From assembly GCA_018257865.1 (NCBI GenBank), contig JAEUBA010000066.1, forward strand, positions 1-64,000: a stretch of DNA of 64,000 bases, given 5' to 3'. Of this stretch, positions 44,587-55,065 are shown one piece after another; position 1 is the stretch's first letter; each line of letters starts with the position of its first letter. The position numbers and the translations under genes were made by a program. Under the pieces are notes generated by a model. The model ran no database searches. It was given only the letters and a program-made list of their open reading frames with translations, and was not told the origin of the DNA. Source of the DNA: Stereocaulon alpinum. Lineage: Eukaryota > Ascomycota > Lecanoromycetes > Lecanorales > Stereocaulaceae.

Positions 44587-45501
44587 ATGGAACCTCCTAA
44601 GGGCAAGTCCGGCGCGTACCCGGACCCGCTGATCGTAAATCTTACTCCCTCCCACAAACAAACATTCCTCATTCTCCATGGACGCGGCTCGGACGCTCAG
44701 AAGTTTGGCCCAGCGCTGCTAGACACCAAACTCCCTAATGGTCAAACACTCCAGACAGCATTCCCTTATGCAAAGTTCGTCTTCCCCACAGCTTCGAGAC
44801 GCAGAGCTATCGTCTACAATAGAAGCTTCATCCACCAGTGGTTCGACATTTGGACACTCGACAAGCCACTCAAGAAGGAGGAATTGCAAATTGAAGGCCT
44901 GCGCGAGACCAGTGCTTACATCCATGGACTAATCCAGAAGGAGATTGCTATTGTTGGCGCCAGGAACGTGGTGCTAGGCGGACTTAGCCAAGGATGTGCT
45001 GCCTCCTTGGTTTCGCTTCTGACATTGGAGGGCGAACCCTTCGCTGCTCAGTTCGGTATGTGCGGGTGGATGCCGTTCCGGACGCATATAGCGGACATCG
45101 TGAACCCCGATGAAGTGAGTGACAAGGCCGAGAACGGCGAGCCGGACCCTTTCGCACGCGATCCCGAGGATAATCTAGAGGAGCTCACTCCCGATGCTCA
45201 AGCTGTAGCCTATCTTCGCGAAGAGCTCGATCTGCCATCTAAGTCCAAGCCATCGATGGTCTTTCAGCAGATACCGCTGTTCATGGGCCACGGAGTTGAG
45301 GATGAGAAGGTGCCTTTCAACCAGGGAAAGGACACAGGGGACTTGATGAAACGCCTAGGAATTGATCTTACGTGGAAGGAGTATGAAGGGTTGGCACATT
45401 GGTATTCGTCTGCTATGCTAGGACATCTGGTGGAATGGCTACGGGAGAAGACTGAATGGGACTCTGCAGAAGGAGCGGAAGAGCAGAGTACAGTAGAGTG
45501 A
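44587..45501 (+). CDS. alpha/beta hydrolase, acyl-protein thioesterase/carboxylesterase type
   Basis: A single exon encodes 304 aa. The N-terminal strand and oxyanion region read TFLILHGRGSDAQKF. The nucleophile elbow is GGLSQGCAAS, a G-x-S-x-G motif. The acid is likely Asp in MGHGVEDEKVP and the base His in EGLAHWYSS, giving the order and spacing of the phospholipase/carboxylesterase (APT1) family. A segment DPFARDPEDNLEELTP inserted between core strands is longer than in yeast or human APT1. Family members remove acyl groups from proteins or lysophospholipids. There is no signal peptide, so the enzyme is probably cytosolic. Confidence 0.85.
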   Translation: MEPPKGKSGAYPDPLIVNLTPSHKQTFLILHGRGSDAQKFGPALLDTKLPNGQTLQTAFPYAKFVFPTASRRRAIVYNRSFIHQWFDIWTLDKPLKKEELQIEGLRETSAYIHGLIQKEIAIVGARNVVLGGLSQGCAASLVSLLTLEGEPFAAQFGMCGWMPFRTHIADIVNPDEVSDKAENGEPDPFARDPEDNLEELTPDAQAVAYLREELDLPSKSKPSMVFQQIPLFMGHGVEDEKVPFNQGKDTGDLMKRLGIDLTWKEYEGLAHWYSSAMLGHLVEWLREKTEWDSAEGAEEQSTVE

Positions 45502-46807
45502 TGGGAGTTCCTAGCGATTTGTAGTCTTATGGCGATTTCGAGTTATTCAACGTCGTTACTGGAGGCTGGTCAGTTTCAATGTAGTACCATTGGACGCCTT
45601 CAAGCGTACGGTCTTTTGCTTCCGAGCTTCTTCTTTTACGGCATTGGATTCCTGATATTAGGTTCCCCAAATTCTTGTCTCTATATTCCGACCTGGTACG
45701 GTATGCTGTCAATAATGCCAAATTTAGTCTGCTTCTGCCAATGTCGATCGGGGTTTTCGCTTTCCTAGATTTACTTGCTCAAATGGAGTCTGAGGAACAT
45801 CGACCCTGTGAAATTGAGGCATGATCCCAAACCGTGACTCAGTCTCAGTTTCCCAGCTCAGCGAATCATCTCAATATTTCACCACAGCGACGCTAACCAC
45901 AAAAACATCTCCGCGACATCCCCTGCCCCTCCCACCAACAACATCATGGCACACGTCTCGGCGCCAGAGAGACTTTTCAACATACCACATGAACTCACAA
46001 CAATACTACTCTCACACCTCCGCACAAAACACCACCGAAAACTCAGCCAAGTGAACAAGCAACCTGGATCCATAACGCTCTCATCACCGCGCTATGCACA
46101 GTTCCTGACCACATCAAAAGTCGACATCAAAACGGAAACCGAGGTGAGCAGTGCTTTCTAAAAATGCGCCGTTCCGCGCAAAAACGCGTTGGGGGGACGC
46201 GCTGCCGATTTCTTTGATTTGTGTGAAGGATTGAAGTTTTGAGACCTCTGAGGCCTACTTTTAGGCATAGCATTTGAGATTATGGGGGCAATTCTTGCAT
46301 CGCTTGTAAGATAGCTGCGGAAGGGAAGTACTACACGCATCGAGCAGCAAGCAACCTGAGTCGGAAGCCAGATGCGTGCTCGCAGCAGCAAGGGACAGCG
46401 CATGAGAAGGCTAGCGTTCAGAATCTGGAGGGAATGTCTCTTGAGACGCTGGATTTTATGTCGTGGAGTGCGAAATTGGGGGGTATCAAGTGAACAGAGG
46501 CGTTAGATAGTCGAGATGTTTATGACAACACAAGTCAAGGGTCTTCATAAAACCAAGTGAAGAAAATTCATTGAGTTGACCTTGACGAAGGTTTCTAGAT
46601 ATTCCAGCAGTCATGACAGTCGATGAGACATGGCTTTCCGACCAATACCATGGCCCCGGGGTAAGTCCCAACTAAGCTCCGTAGACGTTAAGATCCAAGT
46701 ATCGAGATCGTAGGCTCTAGAGGGTATCATACAACGACACGCAGCTCTTCCCTATCCTAAACGCCTGAATAGACACCCCGATATATCCGATCCATATCCA
46801 CAGGGCA
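45502..46807. other. intergenic with a possible F-box gene fragment
   Basis: A plus-strand frame from 45946 begins MAHVSAPERLFNIPHELTTILLSHL..RKLSQVNKQ, which resembles the first two helices of an F-box. The similarity continues only in another frame (WIHNALITAL), so it may be a broken gene ending near 46160. Support is thin. The rest, to 46807, holds nothing recognisable. Confidence 0.3.
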
Positions 46808-47817
46808 TCACCAATCGACAGCCCAACCATTCTCAGTCAAGAATTCCTCGCACGCCTGCCTCAACGCTAGATTGGGCCGCAAATCCTGCATATGTAAAGG
46901 TTCTCTCGTTAGTGGATCCGTATGTGACCGTTTTAGATGTTCCATCACCGTAGCTCTGTCGTAGGAGTTTCCCGTCTTTGTTACTACTGGGTCATGCATG
47001 ACTGTGAAAGATATGTTGTCGATGAGATAGTCTGGGACTTCCTGTCTTGCAGTCAGTAATCGACCGCACACTCCGTACCGTTTGTGTGCCATGGACAAGA
47101 CATACCCTTCTCTGCATATTCTTTGGATCTGCCACAGCGAAAATAGTCCGCAACTCTTCAATCTTCTTCCGACATTCCAACTCGATATCTGCCTTCTCCT
47201 CTGCCTCTTCGCTGAAATCCAGCATCTTGAACTTCAAGCTTTGTAAGTCTTCTTTCTTCCTCTTCATCAGTCCGTCCTCCAACTCCCTCAGCAGTTCGCT
47301 CCGCCCTCTTATCCGCTCCCTTTCCCTAGCTTCCCACTTCTGCTTCTTGGCTTGTAGCACCAGGTTCGATACTGCTGTAGCGCTCTTATCAAGCGTTTCA
47401 ATGCACCTTTCATATGCAGTTAGGGCGGAGCTGAAGGCTTCGTTGGGATGGTTGAGGGCGAGTTGGGCTTGAGCGAGATAGTAGTAGCCTTTCATGCTAC
47501 CGTGATCGAGCTCGATAGCCTTTATGCAATCATCTATACAAGCGTCCCAAGACTGAAGCTTGAGGCGTGCCATGGCCCGGTTGGTGAAGATCTTGGGGTT
47601 CGTGGAGTCCTTTTGTATGCTGCTCAGATGGCGTCAGTGGCAGATAGGTTGTCGACGGTTGTAGAACATACGCCTGAGAGTAGAGGGACTCGGCTTCCTT
47701 GTAGTCGCCATCTTGGAAGTACCTGACTTCGTTCAGCATGAGCCTAGACGTACGAGATAGTGGCAAGGGATCTTACTTGTTACCCTCCTCTTTGAGAGCA
47801 ACCGCTTTGTGCGACAT
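46808..47817 (-). CDS. CHIP/STUB1-type co-chaperone ubiquitin ligase (TPR plus U-box)
   Basis: Four exons, 47817..47777, 47722..47672, 47619..47106 and 47041..46808, give 279 aa (human CHIP has 303). Introns are 54, 52 and 64 bp, all GT..AG and in frame. Residues about 3-110 contain TPR units (GNKYFQDGDYKEAESLYSQAI, PKIFTNRAMARLKLQSW, GYYYLAQAQLALNHPNEAF) that would clamp the EEVD tail of Hsp70/Hsp90. A charged helical hairpin follows (about 120-195). The U-box at about 200-275 reads REVPDYLIDNISFTVMHDPVVT..GNSYDRATVMEHL and ends ENGWAVDW, very close to the CHIP consensus. The protein would attach ubiquitin to chaperone-bound misfolded clients. Orthologues are present in many filamentous fungi but absent from budding yeast. 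Confidence 0.92.
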
Positions 47818-48661
47818 CTTGCTCAATGGCGGTGTCGAGATATTCAATCAGATAGCAAGAGACACATGGCGTTGTCTGCCCGCCTAGCATACATCAATGG
47901 GCGCTTACCAAAACGGAATCGAATGTGCTGGACGTTCTAGAGTGGCGCCCAGTCAGTGGGTTAGAGAGCGAAAAAGGCTTGGCACGGAGATTATTCGGAT
48001 ATAAGTGAAGTGGTTCTACGGTAGTAGTGAGGCTCCGTACCTTTCATCCTGTCATCCTTTCGAGCCTCACCAATTGTTTCACAACCTTCTTTGTGAGTGA
48101 TGATTGGATATTGCATCGGATCACGGCAGACCTTACGGCCCTTTTATGGCTTCTGATCGTGAAGGCTCGTTAGAATTTGAGGGTAACTTGTAGATTCTCT
48201 AGTAGGGAGGGTGCTGGCTACTTATGTGCTTTAGGTGGTGGCGCGCTAGCGGTTGACTAAGCAACAGGCCTGAGGTGATATTCTAACGAGGCTAGTTTCA
48301 TTGTAAGCAACGTGGACAAGGCTTACATCTGCTATAGCATCCCCAACTTTGTATCAATTCCTCTGGGTTTTCCTTAACTCTTTGTTGGCCAAATTTCCTC
48401 TACGAATACTGTTGCTTCATATAGGCCCGCGTGTTATTGATATGGTCTTCGCGTTCCTGCATGCAAGCTGACAGCCTAGCCCTTCATGCGATATCTGAGG
48501 ATACCCAGCGCATGTACGCAATCATGCTGTCTTCAAGCGCAGGTAACCTCACAATGGCCGCCATGCGCTCAGAATAAAAGTCCAATTAACTCGCAGTCTA
48601 CGCTGAATCTGTGCAACTTTCCTACCTCCCAGAATAGCCGGCAGAGCATCATTCGCACGTC
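47818..48661. other. intergenic
   Basis: Divergent promoter region of the CHIP-type gene and the secreted-protein gene at 48662. No gene seen. Confidence 0.5.
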
Positions 48662-49204
48662 ATGGAAAATCTATCTCACTCCTTCCTTATGTCCTTCTTC
48701 GTGTATATCACACTTACTCTCAGCCTCGACCTAATCACCGCTTCCCCATTGAATCAAATTCCTTCTCTAAGCACCGAAGTACGCTGCAGAGAAGGCTCCC
48801 GTTTCTTATCTCTCCAACCTTACTTTAGTGACTGCGCAGACGCAATCCACCAACTACCCTCAACGTACCAGGCCGGCAGTTTTCATACCGGTGGAGTATC
48901 TGACGAGTTCAGATTGCCTGTAGTAAGAACCCGAGCCTCATGCAGGGTATATGTGACGCTTGAAGAAAGGGCTACAGAGGAAGAGGCGACATGGATTGGG
49001 ATTAAAATGGCGGCTACGCAGCTGTGTATAGCATGTTTAATTCCAGGGAGGGCTATGAAGACAAAGGGAGGATATACATTTGCCGGGGAAAGGGAGAGAA
49101 TACGGATTGACTTGCAGCCTTCGGCGCTCAATCATGTCAGAGGTAATAGGACTGTTGAACGACTGAACGCAAGCGCTTGGCATGGATTTAGCGGACATAA
49201 ATAG
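48662..49204 (+). CDS. small secreted cysteine protein A
   Basis: A single exon gives 180 aa from ATG 48662 or 171 aa from 48689. The second start gives the cleaner signal peptide (MSFFVYITLTLSLDLITASP). The mature part has five cysteines in the pattern VRC..SDC..ASCRV..LC.AC, with a conserved-looking hydrophobic motif SCRVYVTL and TWIGIKMAATQL. It resembles a widespread family of fungal small secreted proteins with the order C - C-A - C-R-V - C. Function unknown; such proteins are often effector candidates or cell-wall associated. The tail carries sequons NRT and NAS. Confidence 0.65.
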   Translation: MENLSHSFLMSFFVYITLTLSLDLITASPLNQIPSLSTEVRCREGSRFLSLQPYFSDCADAIHQLPSTYQAGSFHTGGVSDEFRLPVVRTRASCRVYVTLEERATEEEATWIGIKMAATQLCIACLIPGRAMKTKGGYTFAGERERIRIDLQPSALNHVRGNRTVERLNASAWHGFSGHK

Positions 49205-49495
49205 ACCTATATACCTAGTTCTAGAGCCTGGAGCTCTTCAACTCCAACTCCTGCCTTTGTCAAGGAACAGTGCGATGGCTTCCTACCGTGCATGCTCGCC
49301 TTTCAATCAGCATCCAAAGCTCAGAACCCACACATCAAAGTTGCCTGAACGCAGTAAAAACCCATTCACTGCCGCCTGAAACCCGTCGTGTCACAATGGC
49401 CAGGCTCCAACCCTTTACAATCCCTGCAACCTTACCCTCTCCTCTCAACGTCAACATCCACTCCTCAAGACCAAGCGCCCACAACTAACACAATC

Positions 49496-50209
49496 ATGCC
49501 TTCTACCCCACCCCAACCTCCCCACACGCCAATCCAACTCACAATCCCCCCCTCCCTCGCCCCCCTCCGCATCCCCCTCTCCGCCTACCTAACAACCCAC
49601 ACCAAAAACACCTACACAAACCTCGCCCTCGGCGCCCTAATCTTCCATCCCTCCTCCCCCCCCAAACTCCTCCTCGTCCGCCGCGCCCCGACCGAGCGCG
49701 CATTCCCCAACCTCTGGGAAGTCCCCGGCGGTTCCTCGGATTCCACTGATCCGACGGTCCTGCATTCGCTTGTTAGAGAGGTGTTTGAGGAGACGGGGTT
49801 GCGGGTGACGAGGTTCGTTAGGGGGGTGGGGAGGGGGGTGGAGTTCACTACGCCGGCGGCGAAGGAGGGGGAGGAGAGGAGGTGGATGAAGTTGAGTTTT
49901 GAGGTTGAGGTGCTTGAGATGAGTGGTGGTGGTGGGGGAGGGGGTATGTGTGGGGCTGATTGCGGGCATGAGGATGGGGAGAAAGGGAAGGCGGATGGGG
50001 ATAGAGACGGGGGGGTTGATGTGGAGATTACGTTGGATCCGGAGGAACATTCAGAGTACGTTTGGGCTACGGAGGAGGATGTTAGGGGTGATCGGTATGC
50101 TGTTGTTACGCCTGAGCAGAAGGAGGTTATGTTGGAGGGATTTAAGCTGAGGAGGGGGGATAGTGAGAGGGTGAAGGCTTTAGTTGAGGGTACACAGAAG
50201 AGAAGCTGA
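49496..50209 (+). CDS. Nudix hydrolase with altered Nudix box
   Basis: ATG 49496 gives 237 aa; the frame is open upstream but without family sequence. The fold is recognised from ALGALIFHP, KLLLVRRAPTERAFPNLWEVPGG and the Nudix-box end LVREVFEETGL. The consensus box is G-x5-E-x7-R-E-U-x-E-E-x-G-U. Here the first Glu position reads Pro (GGSSDSTDPTVLHSLVREV), while the metal-binding R-E..E-E part is intact. A glycine-rich and acidic insertion (about residues 145-175) interrupts the fold before EHSEYVWATEED. The enzyme would hydrolyse a nucleoside diphosphate linked to another group; substrate not known. The coding strand flips from 32 C and 2 G in 49561-49620 to 30 G and 1 C in 49861-49920. Confidence 0.8.
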   Translation: MPSTPPQPPHTPIQLTIPPSLAPLRIPLSAYLTTHTKNTYTNLALGALIFHPSSPPKLLLVRRAPTERAFPNLWEVPGGSSDSTDPTVLHSLVREVFEETGLRVTRFVRGVGRGVEFTTPAAKEGEERRWMKLSFEVEVLEMSGGGGGGGMCGADCGHEDGEKGKADGDRDGGVDVEITLDPEEHSEYVWATEEDVRGDRYAVVTPEQKEVMLEGFKLRRGDSERVKALVEGTQKRS

Positions 50210-50456
50210 GAACAGGGGTGCGGGTTATGCTGGTAGCAGGCTATCAGAATGGTGATATGAAAGGTGTTCATGCAAGTAAAGTGTCTATCGTAGAGACATC
50301 ATGCTCTGGCGAAGACCAGGATCGGGGGAATAGCCTAGCATCTGGGATCTTTGATGGCGACCCCCATTCGTGGCATTACAAACGATATATATCGAAGTAT
50401 GGACACATATTTGTGCACTTTCCCTATATATTGGAAACATCAAGCAGGCCCATTCC

Positions 50457-52253
50457 CTACTTTGCACTCACGCTCTGCGGACCCCTCTTCTCACCAATCT
50501 CCTCGTCCTGCCCACGCTTGATTCGCGCCCACTCTTCCTGATCATCGGCCGCATCAGCCTCATCGGCAGTGATAGACGCCGCCTCATCTTCAATCTCCTC
50601 CGTCAAAGCCAGATTCAGGATCACAGCTATGAATGCGGTCACTGTAACGTCATTAGCTCGCGTTTTGTTTTATGTCTGCATGATTTCGGAATTCCAAGAC
50701 TTACCAGCAAAACCTGTTTCCATAACCAGAACAATAGCATTGAAGAACCCCTGCTTGGCTTGATTTGGTCCCGTATACGTGAACACAAACGAGAACCAAT
50801 TCGGCTGCAGGATAGCACCGAAACCGATAGCCAATGAGGCTGTGAGGATGAAGCGATTGCGCCGTGTGAATGGCACTGTTGAGATAATCCTCACGCCCGA
50901 AACAGCCACTGAAGCGAAGAGGAACGTAGTCAGACCTCCTAGTACGGAGTTCGGGATGGCAACTAGAGCCGCGGCGAATTTCGAGAAGATCCCCATGATG
51001 AGCAGGAACAAGCAGGCGCAATATCCAGCTTTACGATTGGCGCAGCGGGTCAACGCGATGACTCCATTGTTCTGGGCGAAAGTAGACATGGGCGTGATTG
51101 TGCACAGACCAGCTATCAGGCCATTGAAGCCATCTGCCAGCACACCACCTTGGATCCGTGACTCGAACAATCTACCCTCGACTTCAAGTCGTGACACATC
51201 ACAAGTAGCAGTGATATCGCCGATAGCCTCCATCATCAGGACTATATAAACGGCCAGAAGCGGTAAGATGATCGGAGCATAGATACTCAAAGGGAAAGTC
51301 TTGACCCAGATGAAGGAAACGGCAGGAGCCGCGTTGACACCTGCAGCGGAGAAATAACCGGTGGCTGCAGCAATGATGCATCCAACAAGGAGACCACATA
51401 TAACGCCGCATGACTTCATGATCGGACTCCCAAAGCGTTCAGCTAGGATGATAGTGATGAAGACGGAAAAGCCTAGACCAATGTATTCTGCGCTGCCCCA
51501 GGGTAAGGCGTGGGGAGCACCGACTTGAGGGCAGACTATGAATGGACCGCTAGTTGGATGAGTGATACATCCAGGTGTGCCTGCCCCCCCTGCCCAATTC
51601 TGGAAGCCGCTTTGGATAAGTGAGACTCCAATGAGCGTTACCGTAGGGCCTGTGACAAGTGGTGGAAATACGCGCTTCAAAACCGACGGCTTGGTGAAAG
51701 ATAAGCCAATTTCAAGTAGAGAGCACAAAGCAGCGGTTCCAATAAGAGCACCATAACCTCGAGGACATGGTAGCTTTGCTCCGTCAGCAGCACTAGGGCA
51801 GTAGCCAGTTGCATACATCTGGGAAAAGGCTCCACCCGCAACTGGGATGATGGCGAAACTGGTTCCGACGACCGAGATTAGGCCAGTACCAACGTAGTAT
51901 GGTGATCTATATATGTGGAACCTGGTGATCTGTATGGAGGAAAGGATCCCGCACACAATCAATGCTGTGGATACCAAGTACTGGGTATAGTCCGCCCCCA
52001 AATTGACACCTCCTTCGCCAGCGAGAATGATGGGTGGAGTGATGATACCGGCCAACATGGACAATGCATGCTGAAAGCCTAACAGGAGAGCAAGGAGTAC
52101 CGGCATCTTATCATTCAAGCCGAAAAATGGGGCTGCTTTGATCGACTTCCTCATGAAGGGAAGATTTGGTTTGAAAAGAAAGGTGTAGTCATAGTCGCCG
52201 ATGAGACCATCCCTGTATTCATTGAGTACATTGACCCCTCGAATCCAGCACAT
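50457..52253 (-). CDS. NCS2 purine permease, UapA/UapC-like (uric acid/xanthine)
   Basis: Two exons, 52253..50705 and 50641..50457 (63-bp intron, donor GTAAGT), give 577 aa. Fourteen membrane spans are expected and about that many hydrophobic stretches are visible. Family signatures are LLGFQHALSMLAG in span 1, the short helix motif between spans 8 and 10, and QNNGVIALTRCANRKAG, matching the Q-N-x-G-x4-T signature whose Gln and Asn bind purine in Aspergillus UapA. The acidic cytoplasmic tail (TEEIEDEAASITADEADAADD) is encoded by exon 2, like the trafficking/turnover tail of UapA. It is a proton symporter of the plasma membrane. The N-terminal cytoplasmic segment is shorter than in UapA (GLIGDYDY starts at about residue 17), so an additional 5' exon is possible. 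Confidence 0.92.
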
Positions 52254-53181
52254 ATTGCCTTACTTGGTGGTTAACGCCCTTACAATGCTCCTGGCTGTAT
52301 CAGATACACTCTTCTTCGGGGTAGTATCCGGCCCAATGCGGTCAGGCGAGTCATCCATCTTTAGATATGGTTCAATTGTTCCCACGCGGCGATTCAATCC
52401 AGAAATGACGATGGCCGCCAATCTTTTGGAAGGTTGTGCTAGTACCTCATGTGTTGCGGCGGAGGTGTGCCTGTACAGTTCTCTTCGCCAATGCAGTGCA
52501 AGGAAAAGGATAGCGAATGCAGGTCAATGAGCAGATATCTGTTACAGTACATTGAATGTCAAAGTTGCGCGTCTGATATATATGCATGTAGTAACGGTTC
52601 AGTATCTACGCAGTCCGCCGAAGTGCTATCATGTAAGAAGAAATCGAAGCCTTGGACCCACGCTTGGCGGATTGGGGGATGCCGATGATCACCTCCCCGC
52701 ATCGCTAACGGATCCAATCGATTCGCATAATCTGCATGATAGCACTAAGTGGTATTCGAGATGAACAATTGCGGCGTTCTAGAAGATCTAGAGTCACATG
52801 AAGAGAGTCCAAGATCGCTAGAGGTACTGGTGTTGGTTGGTGCCGGCACTCGCGATAAGAGGGATCGGCGATCCCCGCCCGCGCCCCACATCTGGAGGGT
52901 CACTACTGTATTGAAGCTTCAATCAAACTTCCTCGTGACTTGATGATGAGTTTTAGCTGATATTGATTGAAACCCCTACCAGGTAAAATCTTGACAGACG
53001 TATCTAGCCATCACAGTCTCGTAGACCACGGCACAATTCATAGAACTGTGTCTTCAGCTGGTGTTTAGGTTAATCAACGCACATCCTCATCCCACTTAAA
53101 AGCAGTACACTGCAGTATTGCTCGATACCCTGCGGTCATATTGGTAGGTCCGAGTGGAAACATCTGTCGTTTCGATCACCC
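52254..53181. other. intergenic
   Basis: No supported gene. It contains the promoter of the permease (minus strand) and the 3' flank of the MOSC gene. Confidence 0.5.
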
Positions 53182-54507
53182 TCATTGTTTGATGTAGAAA
53201 TGTTCTCCCGTCTCTAGAACCTCAATAGTATCTCCAACTTTGATCTTGCTGTCTTGCACCGCAGGTACCATCTGCATACCTAAGCATGCATTCTTGGGAT
53301 CCCCTTCATCAACACGTCGATAGGTCTTCAAAGTCTTGTTCGGCTCACTTCCATGCTTGATGCCAGTAGCTGGATTCACATTTGGGAGTAGACAGCGTAC
53401 AGTCCGGCAAGCAACGTAATATTCGTACTCGCCTATCCTTATCCGCTTCCAAGAATCCTCAGCGTATGGTGTACCTCCAGTGACGACAATATTGGGCCGG
53501 AAGTTCAGAGCGCCGAGCGGAGGTGCGTCTTTGGATAACTTCCTTCCAATATCGTGCACACTTGCAAGGTTCAGCATGTGTAGAGGGTAGGCATCTTGAA
53601 AGCCTACTTGTGACTGATATCCAAGCTCTTCCTTGCGTGGTGCACAGCGGTATACTTCTCGCAAGCCGTCCTTGGATACTCGAAACAAAGCGAGATGATT
53701 CGTTATGCCAAGATAGAATCGCAGCTCTTGTATCCATTCGTCTCCATTCTCCGTGCTCGCTATTGTAAGAGACTTGGGGCTATCTTTCCATATCTCCATA
53801 CTGTCTGTGGTGTAGCCGCTATTCGTAATCTGTTCTGGTGTGGGATCGAAGGGTATCTGAACGCAATGCTCTGGTGTGTGTACAATCGATGTCAGCAGGG
53901 CCACGAGTCTGCCCCAAGGGCTCCTATTGTTACTACTTTTTGGAAATCTAATGACCAGGACACCTCCACTTCGCACATTGGGGTGTGTCGCTGAATAGTC
54001 TGGAGAGGAAAGGTCTGGTACCCAGACTTCAGTCTTGATTGTCGCCATCGCAGAGATGAGTCTCTGTGTGATGAATTTCCATTGATGCTCGGCCTTCTCT
54101 GCCTGCGGCGTATCGAGACTTGTAGGAAATTTGCTTGATAGCTGTGCGAAACAGAATTGACGGTCGTACTCCATGCCTGTACCAACAACCGTGCCTCTAT
54201 TCAATTCCACTCCTTTGCAACTCTTGATTGGGTATATCCACAAGCTTTTGACCTTCCACGACGCTGCGCCGTTCTGCTGCTCCGCCCCAAGTCCTGAGTA
54301 GCGCTTGTCATGTTGATCTGATAGCTGGCTTTGAATCCTCAATCCGAGCTTTCTGCATGCTATTGGATCCGCCTGCCGGCTTCGTATGTCGAACAGGAGG
54401 TAAATCCCGAGTACTATTGCAGGTAGGAAGCATGCCCCAGTGACGGCGATGTAGGTGGTTAGGGAAGGTTCAAGTCGAGGTATGTATTTCGCCAATCCTA
54501 AGGACAT
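53182..54507 (-). CDS. MOSC-domain molybdenum-cofactor protein, mARC-like
   Basis: A single exon encodes 441 aa. Residues about 16-40 form one hydrophobic span (TTYIAVTGACFLPAIVLGIYLLF), giving a membrane-anchored protein. The MOSC N-terminal beta-barrel begins at WKVKSLWIYPIKSCKGVEL (about 84). The C-terminal MOSC domain contains FRPNIVVTGG..AEDSW and VACRTVRCLLPNVNPATG. The Cys in the latter motif is the expected molybdenum ligand region of the mARC family. mARC proteins reduce N-hydroxylated compounds using electrons from cytochrome b5 and its reductase on the mitochondrial outer membrane. The N-terminal anchor fits that location. It is longer than mammalian mARC because of insertions between the two domains. 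Confidence 0.87.
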   Translation of the reverse strand: MSLGLAKYIPRLEPSLTTYIAVTGACFLPAIVLGIYLLFDIRSRQADPIACRKLGLRIQSQLSDQHDKRYSGLGAEQQNGAASWKVKSLWIYPIKSCKGVELNRGTVVGTGMEYDRQFCFAQLSSKFPTSLDTPQAEKAEHQWKFITQRLISAMATIKTEVWVPDLSSPDYSATHPNVRSGGVLVIRFPKSSNNRSPWGRLVALLTSIVHTPEHCVQIPFDPTPEQITNSGYTTDSMEIWKDSPKSLTIASTENGDEWIQELRFYLGITNHLALFRVSKDGLREVYRCAPRKEELGYQSQVGFQDAYPLHMLNLASVHDIGRKLSKDAPPLGALNFRPNIVVTGGTPYAEDSWKRIRIGEYEYYVACRTVRCLLPNVNPATGIKHGSEPNKTLKTYRRVDEGDPKNACLGMQMVPAVQDSKIKVGDTIEVLETGEHFYIKQ

Positions 54508-55065
54508 CGTTCAAGTTGTCGCTACGCGGACTGCTAGCTAAGTTCTGGCAGTGATGTTGAGCACCCTAGCTTTCGTTTGGGAACTGAGGCAATTGCCTTG
54601 TGTTGTCGGTTCCTAGGTGTATGGAAATGCTAGTTTATTCGATCACGCATGGTACCGGAACTGGAGGACCGTGACAATGCAGCGGCTCTTTGCTGCAACC
54701 ACTGAGCTACTTGTGATGAACATTGAATGACTGAGTGCGACAGAGCTGAATGTCGGTATTGGAGTCGAGAAATGGCAGTGGAGAAGAGAAGACAAGGCCT
54801 CTTCGAGAAAGGCAGGTGGGGCGAGGAAGATCGATGCAGGGCATGTACCCTCTTTACGGTATTGGCTTGATCTCGACAACACATGAATAGGTACCTGATA
54901 CACTCAAAATCGAAGCTGGGCAGCTATTCGTCATGACATTGACAAATTATGCTGGTGGCTCAGCCGCCGTAATGGATTTGCCGTAATCGCGTCATCTACC
55001 AAGTCAATTCAACCAAGTACGAGATCCTAGAACGATATGACGGTTCCAACAGACAGACCGTAGTC
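54508..55065. other. divergent promoter region
   Basis: The region lies between the MOSC gene (minus) and the Rad51-paralogue gene (plus). No gene seen. Confidence 0.5.

Noticed and set aside
49612..50271. 219-aa minus-strand open frame over the Nudix gene
   Set aside because: Low-complexity Ser/Pro text produced by the skewed composition of the opposite strand; the Nudix frame explains the region.
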